From Chaenocephalus aceratus (lineage: Eukaryota > Chordata > Actinopteri > Perciformes > Channichthyidae): 64,000 bases of DNA. This document shows positions 10,470 through 23,280 of this stretch, one piece after another. The stretch's first letter is position 1; every line of letters starts with the position of its first letter. The notes under the pieces were generated by a model, which saw only the letters and a program-made list of their open reading frames with translations, searched no databases and had not been told where the DNA came from. The DNA lies in the NCBI GenBank assembly GCA_023974075.1, contig CM043785.1:24307169-24371168 (forward strand), in the 5' to 3' direction. The translations under genes and the position numbers were made by a program.

Positions 10470-10712
10470 AGCAACCCAGTCTCATGGCATTTCGTGTTCA
10501 CCAACATGACATTTAATCTATTGATTCGTGTTCACCAACACGCTTTTCCCCTTTTTTTTCGTGTTGCACAGAAAGATTTTAAAAGCAATGTATTTCTACT
10601 GGTAATGTGTTTCGTGCCTGCAGCACGTCTTTTTCTCCGGTCGGGTCGTGGAAGACCGGAAGCTGTGTGGATCATAAAAACATGTTCTTACTCAATATCA
10701 AGCCACAACTAG
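10470..10712. repeat. Dispersed repeat with inverted copy at 23580-23745
   Basis: The stretch from ACCCAGTCTCATGGC through GGGTCGTGGAAGACCGGAAG to CAATATCAAGCCACAA reappears in reverse complement at about 23580-23745. It contains repeated CGTGTTCACCAAC motifs and no credible ORF. It is probably a non-autonomous DNA element. Confidence 0.6.
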
Positions 10713-10789
10713 AGAATGCAATTCCTGAAGAAATTGCTAGTGGGAATGCTTTATGCTGAAAAGCTGATGCTAAACTGCTATGCTGAAAT

Positions 10790-10906
10790 GTAATGTGTAA
10801 GAAGAAAGTGAAGAATTTAGATTAAAATGAAATGTGTAAGAAGAAAGTGAAGAATTTAGATTAAAATGAAATGTGTAAGAAGAAAGTGAAGAATTTAGAT
10901 TGAAAT
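10790..10906. repeat. 39-base minisatellite, three copies
   Basis: Three direct copies of a 39-base unit beginning GAAATGTGTAAGAAGAAAGT, nearly identical. It adjoins the left target duplication of the solo LTR. Confidence 0.8.
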
Positions 10907-10911
10907 GATAC

Positions 10912-11424
10912 TGTGGTAGTTGTATTCTCCAGCCACCTCCCTTGTGTGTGTTTTCCCTTCCCCTGTCTGTGTGGGCGTGGTGGCTGTCACTCCTGGCTCC
11001 CGGCTCAACCTCCACCTGCTGCAATCAGTTGGGCACCCTCCTCTGCTACACACCTGATTTCCATCAGCCATTACTAATGGCATATCAGCGGAGGCTCCAC
11101 AACCTGTCAGCGCCAGATCGTTGTTTAAACCCCAGTGGTAAAACTCTCAGCCTTCTCAGCCTTCTTAGAATAAGTTAGCTATTTCCGCTACACTTGAATG
11201 TTCTTATTACCTGTTCTTCTTGTGCTCCAGGATTACTCTCCAGCCGGATTACTCTCCACGCTCCTCCACCTCAACAGCTGCTAGCAAACGGATTACTCTC
11301 CACGCTCCTCCACCTCAACAGCCGCCAGCAACCGGATTACTCTCCACGCTCCTTCTTCTCAAAATAAAACCTTTGTAACACTCTGCCGTGTCCTGCGTTT
11401 GGGTACTCTCAGATAACCGTAACA
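10912..11424 (+). mobile_element. Solo LTR (Gypsy-like) with 5-base target duplication
   Basis: A 513-base block starts TGTGGTAG and ends CCGTAACA. It is flanked by GATAC at 10907-10911 and 11425-11429, a 5-base target duplication. It contains an AATAAAACC polyadenylation signal near the 3' end and the phrase TCCTGCGTTTGGG seen in fish Gypsy LTRs. Three internal copies of a roughly 45-base unit (GGATTACTCTCCACGCTCCT) lie near the end. No internal retroelement sequence is attached, so this is the product of LTR-LTR recombination. Superfamily assignment is from LTR style only. Confidence 0.8.
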
Positions 11425-11499
11425 GATACATGAACACAGGGGGCTTGAATGTGTGATGAGAGAATAAAATAAAGTAAAAAGGCTTGGAAAAGCAGCAGA

Positions 11500-12400
11500 A
11501 TATTTGAACCGCAAACTTCTGAACTAAGTTGATGGCGAATGATCTGTCGCCATGGCAACGGCATTTGATGACACCCCATAATACGCTTAGATGCGTTGAT
11601 GGCTGCATCGTTACCAAACCTGTGAAGTCTTGGGCTGTTTGGAGTAATTTCACTGAAGTTATGAGAAAACCGTGTTTCAAGGCGAGCATTGTGTTGCCAT
11701 GGCAACGGCATTTGAAGAAATCTCAAAACTGTCCCGTAGATGTCTTCACGGCTGGACTGTTAGCACACTTGTGAAGTTTGAGCACTTTTTGAACATTTGC
11801 ATAGGAGTTATAGCGACATCATGTTTTATGGCGAGGGATGCGTTTCCATAGAAACGGCATATGGTGAGATCTCAGAGTTGGCGTAGAGCTCTTGAGGCAT
11901 GGACCGGTGATATACAAGTGAAGATTGGGGGACGATTGGACCGTGTCCATTGGACTTATAGCGACATCATGTTTTATGGCGAGGGATGCGTTTCCATGGA
12001 AACGGCATATGGTGAGATCTCAGATTTGGCATAGAGCTGTTGAGGCATGGACCAGTGATATACAAGTGAAGATTGGGGGACGATTGGACTGTGTCGATTG
12101 GACTTACAGCCACATCGTGTTTCATGGTGAATGATATGTCGCCATGGCAACGGCATTTGATGACACCCCATAATACCCTTAGATGCGTTGATGGCTGCAT
12201 CGTTATCAAACCTGTGAAGTTCTGGGCTGTTTGGAGTATTTTCACTGAAGCTATGAGAAAACCGTGTTTCAAGGCGAGCATTGTGTTGCCATGGCAACGA
12301 CATTTGAAGAAATCTCAAAACTGTCCCGAAGATGTCTTCACAGCGGGACTGTGAAGTCTGCTGCATGTCAGTTGGAGTGATGACATTATCGTGTTCCATT
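11500..12400. repeat. Satellite-like array of about 145-base units
   Basis: About six diverged units share a core of GCGA, then GTTTCCATGGAAACGGCAT or GTCGCCATGGCAACGGCAT. Two adjacent units at about 11808-11955 and 11956-12103 are over 90 per cent alike by eye. A larger period of about 590 bases links 11529-11780 with 12120-12354. ORFs on either strand here are repeat artefacts. The block abuts DIRS copy A. Confidence 0.7.
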
Positions 12401-12633
12401 ACACAGGTGTTTATAGTTGAGCTAACGAGCTCTGTAGAGATCTATAGGTTACTTACGTAACCCCAGCTGTCAGAGTAACATGAAATGAGGTGTATCACTA
12501 TGGGATGCGCCTCATCGCGGAGCAAACAGAAGCATCAATCTCATTACGCCAATCCTGATTGGCTGGTGATCTTGACGTCAGCGTAAGGGAAATCACCCCC
12601 TATAAGTAGCTTGCGCCACAACGCATGCGTCAT

Positions 12634-13450
12634 TCAAAATAAGCACCTCTTCTCGCTTTGAATTTTGAAAATGAATTTAGTAACAGGCTTGCCCTTGTGA
12701 GGGTTAGCCCAGGACACGAAGAGTTGGTCATTAAGACGAAGCTCCTTTGATCTGTCCATATATGTGTGTAAAGCCCGGACTGGACACAACAGATTCTGCT
12801 GCTGCTCCCCGGAGGAAACCAGCTGCGGAGGAAATGCCTCAATGTCAATTGGGGTACACGAACCAACCACCTTTGGTGTAGAGGCAGGGTTGGGCATCAA
12901 CAACACTCTCGTTTGCCCTGGGGCGAACTGAGTGCATGAGGGATGTACAGACAGTGCATGAATATCACTGACCCGCTTGGCGGATGCCAGGGCCAGTAAC
13001 AGCACTGTCTTGAGTGACAGATGTTTCATGTCAGCTCCTTCCAGGGGTTCAAATGGGGTCATTCTGAGCCCATTTAAAACCACTGCCAAGTCCCATAAGG
13101 GCACCAGCGACCTGGAGACAGGGAGGAGCCTGCGAGCTCCCTTCATAAAACGGCAGACCAAAGGATGTTGGCTAGCCGTCTTACCCTCAAAGCCCACATG
13201 GCATGCAGCAATAGCAGCCAGGTACACCTTGATCGTGGAGAAAGCTCGGTGTTTATCGATAAAGTCCTGTAGAAATGATAAAATCACCCGACAGGACATT
13301 GAAAAGAGATGTGTCCTTCTTGAAGGCACCACTCCTCAAACACCCTCCACTTACAGTCATAAAGAGACCTGGTGGAGGAAGCTCTCGCACTCTGAATAGT
13401 GTTTATCACCTTCTGAGGGAGTCCCACTGTATTCAGATTGTACCACTCAC
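12634..13450 (-). pseudogene. DIRS tyrosine recombinase fragment (copy A)
   Basis: The minus strand encodes the N-terminal SAM-like part (QDFIDKHRAFSTIKVYLAAI), the first catalytic Arg box (LALASAKRVSDIHALSVHP), and LCPVRALHTYMDRS through WANPHKGKPVTK. It then ends abruptly in unrelated sequence. The second half, with the catalytic His-x-x-Arg and Tyr, is absent. A frame break near 13300 separates the first residues (REWYNLNTVGLP) from the rest. The order after RNase H is as expected for DIRS elements. Confidence 0.85.
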
Positions 13451-13594
13451 GGGTCAGGCCCATAGTGCCCCGCGCTCTGGGCGTGGGTGAAGGATCGCCC
13501 CCCCCGCCTGAGACAATCTGTCCCTGCGTGGTGGGGGTTGCCATGGCTGCCCGCACAACAGCTGATATATCTCCGCCAGCCCGTACGTTGCGGG

Positions 13595-14257
13595 CTAGGG
13601 CGGAACCATCAGGATAAGTTTAAATCGTGCATTAAAGAGAACAGCTGTCATTGAGCATTTTTTCTTTATGCGAACAGATTTAACGCGGCTCTGCCGTAAC
13701 GCACCCACAGCGGACTCACGATCCTTGGATGAGGAGTCCAGTCTGCATAGAGTGGTGCACCTCTGGACAGTAGTTCTGTCCCGAGGTGTATCACTCCCGG
13801 TACCTGTGTCGCTCTCAGAGAGAGGAGACGTCTGCCGCTCCAAGGGATCAGTTTGTGTGCCAGTGTGTGTGGCTGGAAACAACGCAACCTCCCTTGGCGG
13901 TTCATACACGATATCGTGTTGTCTGTCCTCACGAGGACATGGTGTCCTCTGAGAGAAGGCAGGAAGCGTTTTAGGGTGGGGACCACCGCTAAAAACTCCG
14001 GGTGATTTACGTGCGCCCGCTGGAGGTCTCTGCTCTAGAGACCTCTCCCCGGGCGGCCTTCGTAAATACCCTATCAGCCTGTCTGACATGCGTCCGTGGT
14101 GACCACCTTCCGTGAAAGGACAGCACCCGTAGGCGCGTCCCGTACTAGATAAGTCGGGTGTCGTGCCACTATGTCGAACGCCATGGCGCGCGGGGTTTAG
14201 TTTTATGATGAGACCCATGTTGAGCAGGTGCGTAATCTGACTCTGCTCGGCGGGCAT
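13595..14257 (-). pseudogene. DIRS RNase H fragment (copy A)
   Basis: Two overlapping frames on the minus strand carry the RNase H region. 13666-13986 encodes RGHHVLVRTDNT, RATQVPGVIHLGTELLSR and PLWVRYGRAALNLFA. The catalytic first Asp region is in another frame near 14130. The reverse transcriptase that should precede it is missing: PAEQSQ runs directly into HLLNMGLIIKLNPA. Confidence 0.8.
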
Positions 14258-14433
14258 TATAGATAAAACCCTTCTTTCTAGGAGAGAGAGAACCTTTCTC
14301 TCCAGAATGTGGGTTGACTCTCTCTAGGCTTGTGAAAACAGATAATGTGTAACTGTTTTGAGAAGCCCAGGCAGATGTCGTGAGTATCTCCTGCTGTATG
14401 CTCCTTAGAGCCAGCTGAGATGTCAGGCTTACG

Positions 14434-14568
14434 GCTCCAGCCGGCACTGCGCATGCGCGTGACGGTGGTGCCTTTACAGCTCCAGCCGGCACTGCACATG
14501 CGCGTGACGGTGGTGCCTTCACGACCCCAGCCGGCACTGCGCATGCGCGTGACGGTGGTGCCTTCACA
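14434..14568. repeat. 45-base GC-rich minisatellite in DIRS copy A with NRF1-like motifs
   Basis: Three 45-base units, each containing CACTGCGCATGCGCGTGACG or a one-base variant. The palindromic core TGCGCATGCGCG matches the consensus binding site of NRF1. Equivalent units occur in DIRS copies B and C at the same position, between gag and reverse transcriptase. Confidence 0.75.
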
Positions 14569-14858
14569 GACCTGTCAGTAATCCGCCTTTTGAGAGATGC
14601 CGTAGCTGCTCTCAGAAGGGGAACAATTGACGGGCTGTTTATTGGCTTCATTGATTTTCTTTCTCATTTTTTGGAGCTGCGCCCTTGTCCTGAAGCCTGG
14701 AGCGGCAAATGTTTTATGACAGAGGAATCAATCAATGTGTGACATGTGTTTGTGCGGATTTGAGGATGGTGTTTAGGCATCTCTCGAGGCGGCGGGAACA
14801 CATTCAGAGCTGGGGAATGAACTTCCAGCTCTGTCACGGAGGGGAGAAGGAGGGGCTG

Positions 14859-15539
14859 TCACGCCGCTCGCTTCTTCTTCCTCGACTGCTGGCCGAAATT
14901 CTGGGTTCGCTGAGCCTGAGCTGCAGCCGGAACCGGAGATTTTCTCGTCCAACTTGCCCTTGTCTCCAGCCTGGGCTGGGGACTCGGGGTGGGCTGCAAC
15001 CTCTGCTTGTCCGGTGCTTTAAACCGAGCAGAGTTCGAGACAGCTTGGGTGAAGGACTGCAGCTGCGAAGGCAGCGGCTGGACCCTTCGAGGGAGGCAGA
15101 GGTGGAGTGCCTCGTCCTCCTTCTTCTTCGTCTCACACCTCCTTTGCATGGAGGCGAGAGCGGAGCCGAAAATTCCCTCGGGAACGATGGGCATATCCAG
15201 CACATCCTCCTTTTCCCGGTCAGGGAGGTTGGTGAGGTTGAGCCATCTCGCTCTTTCCTGCACCACCATGATCCCCATTACCTTGCCCGTGGCCTGGACG
15301 GCGCAGCGCTGGACACGGAGGCAAATGTCCGTGACCGCTGCCATCTCGTCCAGAGTGGCTGCTCCCGGGCTACCCGACAGGTCCTCGCAGAGCTCCGCTT
15401 GGTAGGCGGTTAGCAGCGAGGACACGTTCAGGGCCCTGGCGGACAACGCTGCAGCTTTGTAAGACTTTTCAGCCATTGTAGACGGAAAGCGGTCCGACTT
15501 TGCTGGCAGCGTGGGGTTCCTGCTCGGTGACGGGCCCAC
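14859..15539 (-). pseudogene. DIRS ORF1 (gag-like) C-terminal part (copy A)
   Basis: 226 open codons on the minus strand, including ALNVSSLLTAYQAELCEDL, VTDICLRVQRCAVQATGKVM and LDMPIVPEGIFGSALASMQ, ending in a basic tail. It is homologous to 57354-58112 in copy C and 38667-39461 in copy B. The N-terminal half with the cysteine-rich motif is cut off by the end of the element. Confidence 0.85.
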
Positions 15540-15559
15540 CTTCGGTAGAAGGTGGGCCG

Positions 15560-16200
15560 TAACAGATATCTGTTAAATTTCAAAACGTGAAGCATGTCAA
15601 GGAAGTTGAGTATATGAAGTGTAATTTTTGTGTAGTTTCGGGTTAATAATGTGGCCTTTTTGGCAGTTTAACTAAAGGTGTGCAGCTGCTACCGTGAGGA
15701 AATATCTGCCTGAAATTACAATAGGCTTCAATGGAGGAATGTTGAACGTTTTTGTCACTTCATGCCCTCAAGAGGCATTTTGTTGAATTATTGTTGCCTA
15801 ATTATTTGTCATTTTTTAAGCTACGAGATGTTTTCCTACATTTGTCATGATAAATTATGTCTCAGGAATGTAGGGTTTGGGAATTATGGCAGTTTTAAAA
15901 AAATATATGAAGGCAAATTTCAAGATGTCCTCCACTCTGTGACATCACACACTCTAGTTAATGTTAAAATGTGAATAAAACCTCTTGAACAAGGTCTGAA
16001 CAAATGTTATTATCTCTAAAAGTGAGAATCAGATTTAAAAGTTGTTTTACAAGAATAATGTCAGAAAGATTTGTAACATTTTAAAGTTGGAATGAGGTTT
16101 CTGAGTGAAAGTATGAATGAACAGTTAGCAGTTGAATCACATGAAGATTTGTTGAAGTCTGAAGATTTCCCCCATTGACTTCAATGTTAAAAATGTGATG
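15560..16200. other. No gene seen
   Basis: AT-rich sequence right of DIRS copy A. No splice-supported exon, RNA gene or mobile element that I recognise. Confidence 0.4.
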
Positions 16201-16202
16201 TA

Positions 16203-16478
16203 TTATAATAATAATAATAATCCTTATATTTTATTATAGCGCTTTATCAAAGACTCTCAAAGCGCTTTACAAATACACATTACATATACAGATCATACAT
16301 GTAATGGTCATCTACTGTGGACAATACCCACAGGAGCAAATCCGGGTGAAGTGTCTTGCCCAAGGACACAACGGCCTGATGCAGTGGGGCGGGAGCGGGT
16401 TTTGAACTGGAGTTCCCCAACACCCCCTTGATCTGATGATCAAACGCACAGACCACTGTGCCACCCGTCCCTATTATG
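16203..16478 (-). repeat. Dispersed retroposon-like repeat
   Basis: Starts after an ATA/ATT run and contains TAGCGCTTTATCAAAG, CTCAAAGCGCTTTACAAATA, GTGTCTTGCCCAAGGACACA and CACAGACCACTGTGCCACCC. This is the layout of a very common fish dispersed repeat with a simple-repeat tail. ORFs over it are not genes. Confidence 0.5.
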
Positions 16479-16559
16479 GGATGTATCTCTGGAATCATGA
16501 AAGTTATGAATGAGAAAAGTAATAGCCATCGATTCCCAAAATACCGGCGGAATAATAAT

Positions 16560-16960
16560 AATAATACATTTTTTGTGCGTAGAGTAACAGTTAGTTGGAA
16601 TGCTGTTAACAGCATTCCCACTAAATTATTGCTTTTATTTTAAATCGTATAATTTTGGACTTTTGTTGCCGTCTGTGAGGAAAATAAATGGGGCTCAGAG
16701 CCTCAGGATACTGAAATCTGTATTTTTTTAATCTTTTTTTCCTTCTAATTTGTTATTCTTTTCAAAATAACACACTGTTATTTACTCACCAATAACACAC
16801 AATTATCCTTGCTTTTATTTATTGGTTTAATTCCATAATCTCTGGCTTTTTTGGCATCTGTCAGGAACTGAATTTCAAAATAAAATAATCGGAAACAGAC
16901 GTAAGCCTATAAGGGACATTTCGAGCATCATTGCGATTGTCAACATTTCTGAGTTTAGGA
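16560..16960. repeat. Dispersed element with inverted copy at 23281-23580
   Basis: TTTAAATCGTATAATTTTGG, the downstream TGGGGCTCAGAGCCTCAGGA, and the ACACACAATTATCCTTGC region recur in reverse complement at 23281-23580 with high identity. The inverted copy is joined there to the reverse complement of the 10470-10712 repeat. Position 16960-17690 holds no gene I can support. Confidence 0.55.
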
Positions 16961-17826
16961 TGGCCGAAGACACTACACTACCCATAATCCCCAGCTATCG
17001 TTTAGGACTACAGTCCCCGTAATTAATCTTCAAACTCTGGGATTGGATGTTGGAGTGGCAGTGCGCCAAGGTTACGCCGAGCGTCAAACAGCTGTTTGAA
17101 ATGGAACGAAACCACGCCAGACTATCCAAAACTGGAATCGAACGCCCCCCCAGAACTACACATGCTGGCTATTGTGTTTCGCAAAATGTTCTATGGGACG
17201 TCTCTACTGAACGTTTTCGTTTTTCCCACAATTAGAAGTTGCCAGTATTAAACACATTGGTGTTATCAAATGTAAAACATATAATTAATAAATGGGTGAA
17301 AATTGCTTGTGTCCATAATGCGCAGCATTAATATATACCCACATGACAGCTCATTGTTACTTTGTAATTCTACTCCACTACAATTCAGAGGTTAACCTGG
17401 TATTTTTACTCCACTACACTTATTTGAGTTACTTTGCAGATTCTGATTAATGATGTGAAATATAAACAACCCTCAAATCAGACTTTAGTTACACCTGAGT
17501 AAAATTCAGGTAAGGTGATTGTCAAGTGCCAACAATCAGGAGAGATATTTGATAGTTGGTGCTTGAGAAGACTAAACATGTATCTGCAATTGACATGAAT
17601 GGAAACGAGTAATAAAGTATATTCATTACTCGTTATTCTCTACTAATAGTTAATTAAAGACTGTATATTATGGCTATTTTGCACATCCCTTTCAAGATTT
17701 CAAGATTTTCAAAGGTTTATTGACATAATTTATCATATACACAACTACGGTGTAGTTATGCAATGAATGAAAAACTTGGGTCACAGGTTCCTCAACAGTG
17801 CATTACAAGACATCTATCAATATGTG

Positions 17827-19761
17827 CAGTGTTGGGTGTAACGTGTTACAAAAGTAACGGAGTTACAGTAATATATTAATTTTTGCTGTAACGAAGTAAT
17901 GTAACGCATTACTAATGACATGTGGGTAATATATTACCCGTTACAATGCTCAGTAACGCAGTTACAACACATTTTAACCCGAAATTAAATGGTGTTTTGT
18001 TTTTTAACAATGTACTAACATAGCGAGACATTCCGACAACAGACCAATTGTGCGGGTAGATTAGTAAACCTGGTGTTTACTCTTCAGGCTTCGCGCCGGG
18101 ATCTTCGGGGCAGTTGAATGTTATTCACCCTCTATTCAAAAAAGAGAACGGAGCGAAAAATACTAACAACAAATTGTGTCAGGTGCGCGTGACCTGCTCC
18201 GCTGCGCGTGCATCATTTCCAAAGTGCTTCCACAGCAGTGACACACATCTGTGGATAATCATTTATACGAAAATTGTTAAAGCAACCATCACTAAACGCC
18301 AGCAACACTGCATCTACTGCAGACCGTAGCAACAGGTCAGATGGGGACATCACGTTACCCTCCGTTGTGGACACTAGCTTACTCCCGCCTGACTCGCCGC
18401 CCTCGCCGCCTCGCCCCGGAGCAGCAGTCTTCGTCTCCCGAAACACCGCCGCCCCTCTGCGGCCCGCAGGTGCCAGGAGACCACGGCAAAACAGAGCCTG
18501 CCCAGGTATATCTAAACAAGTACCCGCCTGTACAGTGGGGTTAGGTGGTCATGTTGCAGCTCGTGGTATACAAATAGACAAGGGCTAGAATATGTGAAAA
18601 TAGTGCCATATTCTGCCATGCCTGTAGAAATGTTGGGTCAAAAATAATGCATACAATAGCACAGATGCCTTCACCACGAATGGCTACAAAAATATCTCAT
18701 ATCCCAAGCTTATCAACAAGCTAATGTTGCAGCTGAAATGATCTCCAGGTCACAAATTCAACCTCACATGATGATGTGATACCAGTTTTCAAGCACAGTA
18801 AATATTCTCTTCCCAGAGTATATGATGGGACCAAAGTGATGTTAGGCTACATGGTTTTAATAATACTTTTGCTTTTCAATGTTTGCCATTTCAAACCATG
18901 AGCTGGTTCAAATAATATTTGCCTTGATTTACAATATGTTCTCATTTGTTTTATCAGTACAGCTTTGAAGCTTTTGTGCTTTTCTTTGCCATAGTCCACT
19001 TTGGACTATATGAGATATTTCAGGATTGCACTTTTAACTCACTTGAAATGTTCTCACTTGCTTGGTTTCAAAACATAACAAATGCCATAATCTGTTCATT
19101 GGGGACCATCAATGCTATTTCTCACTGCTGTTGCCGGCCACTATTGCTCATGTAAACCTACTACTGCTGCGCCTCCTGTAACCTCAGAGGCACCCTGAGT
19201 CATGTTGTTCTGGAACCGGGCCTGTACACGGCCATATACTGAACAAATACAGAGACCATTCCGTGTCCTGTTATTATTCACTTCCTCTCTGCCTTCTTCT
19301 GGTGATTTATCTGACGTCCAGCGCTCCGTCTTTTAACCTCTTTTCCTTTCTCTTTCTTGATCTTCCTTAGCAACCTTCATTATAGTCCTTGACAGTGGTC
19401 TGTACTGCTGTATTAACAACGTGTCACATGTTAAGAATTTACAATCAGAATCGAGTATTCAACTAACCCGTGTAATACAAGTTGTTAGTAGCCTTAAGGG
19501 CCTACACAGTTGTTATGCTGCTATACCACATTTCCCTTCACTGGATGTATAATGAGCTGCACTAAACTACATTTCAGCATTTAAAATACCTAGCCATTCT
19601 TTTGCGGTTATTTTGGTGAAAGTAACTAGAAAAGTAACTAAAGTAGTGTAACTCATTACATTTCAGAGACAGTAATTTTGTAATGTAACTTATTACTTTC
19701 AAAAGAGAGTGATAAGTAATATGTAATATATTACATTTTGGAAGTAACTTGCCCAACACTG
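17827..19761. mobile_element. Non-autonomous hAT element with 8-base target duplication
   Basis: The ends are CAGTGTTGGG and CCCAACACTG. The 8-base duplication AATATGTG flanks at 17819-17826 and 19762-19769. Subterminal regions are rich in GTAACG and ATTAC motifs. The interior (18070-18600) is GC-richer with short ORFs, but I recognise no transposase domain. Confidence 0.85.
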
Positions 19762-19820
19762 AATATGTGTGTACCTCCACCATTAAACTGTCATATTCTG
19801 CACATTTCTTATTCTATCTA

Positions 19821-22230
19821 CACTCTAAAAACAAATGCCTTGGCTCAACAAAGAAAATCAACGCAACAGTTTGCATCAATGTTTATTGAGTTAAGACAAC
19901 TTCTAATGAAATTGTCTTAAAACAACAAGTTATTTGAGTTAGGGGAGAAGGCTTTTCCTCTACAATCAGAGGTGTTTTTAATTACCACTTACTTAATAAT
20001 TGGTAGCATAAACACACGTTTTGAAGTTGATTACTCAAAAGATTAAGTTGTTCCGGCTTGTTTTACCGTATGATTTAAAAGGAATTTTAAGTTGTATGTA
20101 CTAAATTACCCTCATTCGGGATACAAGTTTTTAAGTTGATTACTCCAAAAGTTGTTCCGACTAGTTTTACCACATGATTTAAAAGGAATTGTAAGTTGTA
20201 TGTACTTAATTACCATCATTGTGAACACAAGGTTTTAAGTTGACAACCATTTATAAATTAAGTTGCACCAAATATATATTGTATTCAATAGTTTTTTTTC
20301 TTAGCTTTTTCATGTTTTTGCCTTTAAAGAAAGACATTAATTGATTCCACAACAAAAATATTTGGCAATTCACTTTTTATTTTGAACTGCAGTTGTTTAT
20401 TTCAACACATGATGTTTCAATCAGGAGAGAATTAATTTAGTTTGAACATTTATTGACACATGCCATATGATAAGGTGCATGAACACCTGAAATCACAGCT
20501 GACTGCAGGAGAGAGGAGAACCATTTTATAGTTTGGCTGCAGCACGTTGATTGGCTGCTGGAGAATGAGGTGAAATGTAATAGGTTAAAGAGAACGCCTG
20601 TGATGAGCTGATTGTATGCAGCTGCGGAGTGAATGTATATACACCCAGTCTTCCTGAAAGAACTTTCGCTGAGCTTCATTTAAATCTTGAAAAAAAAGAT
20701 AAATAACACTAATTTAAATTGCCCCACAAATAATAAATAAACACATTAGCCATATTACCATGGGAAATGGGGACACAGCAAATACATGCTGCCATCACAA
20801 CGAACTTAGAGGCCTTTGCATATTTAAAACCAGTGCCAAATATGTAACATCAGTAAAGTTTTTGTAAATCTACAGAAACAAACTTTCAATGGCCACCAAT
20901 CTACAGATCACACACATACATTTGACAAAAGATGTAACAAAGATGTTTACACTGCCGACAGTCATTATTTCAAACAGTATGAACACATTTAACGCAGAAT
21001 GCTTGCTCATTCATTTGTTTCCCTCGACCACGATGGTTGCCATCGTATGGCCAGATCCTGGGGTGGACCGGTCACTGATGAAGGCGATATTCATGTCCTT
21101 TTGAAGCACATTAAATAATAGGTTAGCGCATAAGAGATAATGAATTAGGTAATTGCATACTTTTTAAACTGTCACTCTTAGCTAATTCAGAGCCATTATT
21201 ACCAGCTGCTAAAGCAACGCTGGTATTGTTTTCACCTATTGAGTCTGCATGTGTGTGTCACCATGGCAATGAGGTCCTGAAGACACACAGAGGTGCTTTT
21301 GAGTACTTTTCCTAGTGTTTAAATGCATGTGGACAGATTTTGTCAATCACAACCGTGCAAGTTCTTTTCCCATGCCATTGCTGTCAACACCTATCCATGC
21401 TGAACGTTGCTAAGATATTATTGATTGGGGTGTGGCAAAAAGTGCAATATGCTTCAAAATGTAACTGACAGAGAGCAGTGCTTTTGTCCTGTGTTTTTAC
21501 ACTGTGCCTATGGATTTTATTTTATTTCAAGATTTTTAATTACGTCGCTAAACTACTTGAAAAGGTCCTCTTCCTTTTCTCCAAGGTACACGACAAGGCA
21601 GCGGATGGCTATAGTTCTCTGCGTACTTCAATTGTATTGTGCTATTTTTGAAAAAGGAAAAAAAGAGAAATTACCTAAATGAATATATTCTGAATGGATG
21701 ACTGCCAACAACTAGTATTTTTACTCTCACAGTAGCCTCTACTACTTTGTATCATCTCACATAACTATTCACAGTTCAAAGGCTGCTAATTTTGGGCACA
21801 CAGCAATTTGTCTATACATTGCAACTACAAGGCTATCTACTGTATTTGAATGACAAAAGATGACACTCACCTTAAAATGTCCTTTGTATATTTCTATTTG
21901 TCTTAACTGTGGGAACTTGTCCAGGCATGTTAAGTGGGAGTGGACTTGAAATCCTTAACTCAAGGTGTAGAACAATTAAGTTATCAAGCCAATTGCATTA
22001 CTTACTACAACTTTCATTTAGTTTTAAGTCAATTAACGCAGAAATCAGAGTTCAAATTACACACAATATTAAGTTGATGTACTTACCAATATTATTACGT
22101 CAACACAACTTATAAAGTAATGTTTGCAACTTAAAATGTTTATCTAAATCAATTAACTCACATTTTTATCTTGCAACCATGCATTTAATTAAGTTGAGGT
22201 GAAAGGTCGCCTGAATTCGTTTTTAGAGTG
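19821..22230. mobile_element. TA-flanked inverted-repeat DNA element
   Basis: Begins CACTCTAAAAAC and ends GTTTTTAGAGTG, with TA on both sides (19819-19820 and 22231-22232). Internal tandem copies of about 110 bases (TTTTAAGTTGATTACTC, then GATTTAAAAGGAATT) occur at 20010-20240. No transposase is recognisable, so it is probably a large non-autonomous element of a TA-inserting superfamily. Confidence 0.65.
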
Positions 22231-22232
22231 TA

Positions 22233-23280
22233 CATACATAAGAGTATAATTCATAATATCAGTTAAAAGAAGTGCTTCAACATAGTTAACATTGCAGGAA
22301 ACAATATATTAGACGTTAAGTACTTTGTCAGGCTTAATATTTATCTGTAGTTTTTTTCTTATTTAAAAGAAGACCTTAATCTGTTATTTAATGTTTAAAT
22401 TAAGGTTAATTCGTTTTTCTGTTTTGCACCTCCTCATATTAATATCTTTGTACATCCTGCACTAAACTGTTTTATTGTAGAGATCACTTATAGTATCTTC
22501 TTGATTTTGTATATTCTATATTTCTATCACAGACCTTCTACTTTCTCCTTATGAAAGTATGTACTCTTAATATTTTTGTAATCAAATATAACAAATAAAA
22601 ACAATAATTCAATAACGTGCTTTAACCACTAGGCGGTGCACACAAGGTACACACAGCCATAATAACTTTGTATTATTAGTGTAGGACACTTATGTATGTA
22701 CAACATCTGAAGATGTGTAGTTTTATTCATGCTTTCACATAATTTTACAGCATATTGCTATACTATTTCAGACTCAGTATTTACATTCTTTTATTCAAAT
22801 CAAATCTGTAATATCTTTAAAAACTACAAGTCCTTGTATATCAGCTGTGACCGTTATGGTGTAAATATAACCTATCTATGAATTAGATCAAATGTAAAAG
22901 TCAGCCGAATTAGTGTTGATACTGCAAGGAGACGTATTGTGTGAAGAGAAATTGAAGATGTTGTTTAATTGTTGATATATTTATGATCCACGTCAAGTAT
23001 TCAGTTTCGGCGGCATTTCTTCAGTTTTTCCAAAGGTCTTCTCATCAGGGCTCTATAAATAAAGAACTACGGCAGATCTGTAATATGTAATGCAGTGAAC
23101 CGTGTATTACAATGCCGTTATGTGATGACTTTCAAAGAGAAAAGCAAGAACACTCGGAATTAAGTATTATTTTATTCTTTTAAAATGTTTTCCGGATTTC
23201 ATATAATATAAACACCAAATCCCAGCATGCATTGCGACTAAAACATCCAATCAGCGAGCTTAAACCATAGCTGAGGATCT
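22233..23280. other. No gene seen
   Basis: AT-rich sequence with no supported exon, RNA gene or complete mobile element. Confidence 0.4.

Larger units (their letters stand above)
12442..15559 (-). mobile_element. DIRS-type retroelement copy A, truncated, minus strand
   Basis: The left end carries the DIRS terminal repeat (CTATAGGTTACTTACGTAAC, then CTCATCGCGGAGCAAACAG), shared with copies B and C. Reading leftward on the minus strand the order is gag-like ORF1, a GC-rich minisatellite, RNase H and tyrosine recombinase. The gag N terminus and left terminal repeat are missing, because the element stops at about 15559 inside gag. The reverse transcriptase core is deleted, and the C-terminal recombinase (His-x-x-Arg and Tyr region) is lost at about 12660. 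It is non-autonomous and dead. Confidence 0.85.

Noticed and set aside
11315..12399. ORFs with CHGD and PWQRH motifs in the satellite
   Set aside because: They repeat with the 145-base unit on both strands and lack start or splice context.
13668..13974. Plus-strand ORFs over DIRS copies A and B (also at 14709-15413, 36173-36422 and 38532-39203)
   Set aside because: Antisense shadows of the gag, RNase H and recombinase frames.
18114..18588. GC-rich ORFs inside the 17827-19761 hAT as a host gene
   Set aside because: No conserved domain is recognised, the frames overlap, and the segment is internal to a transposable element.
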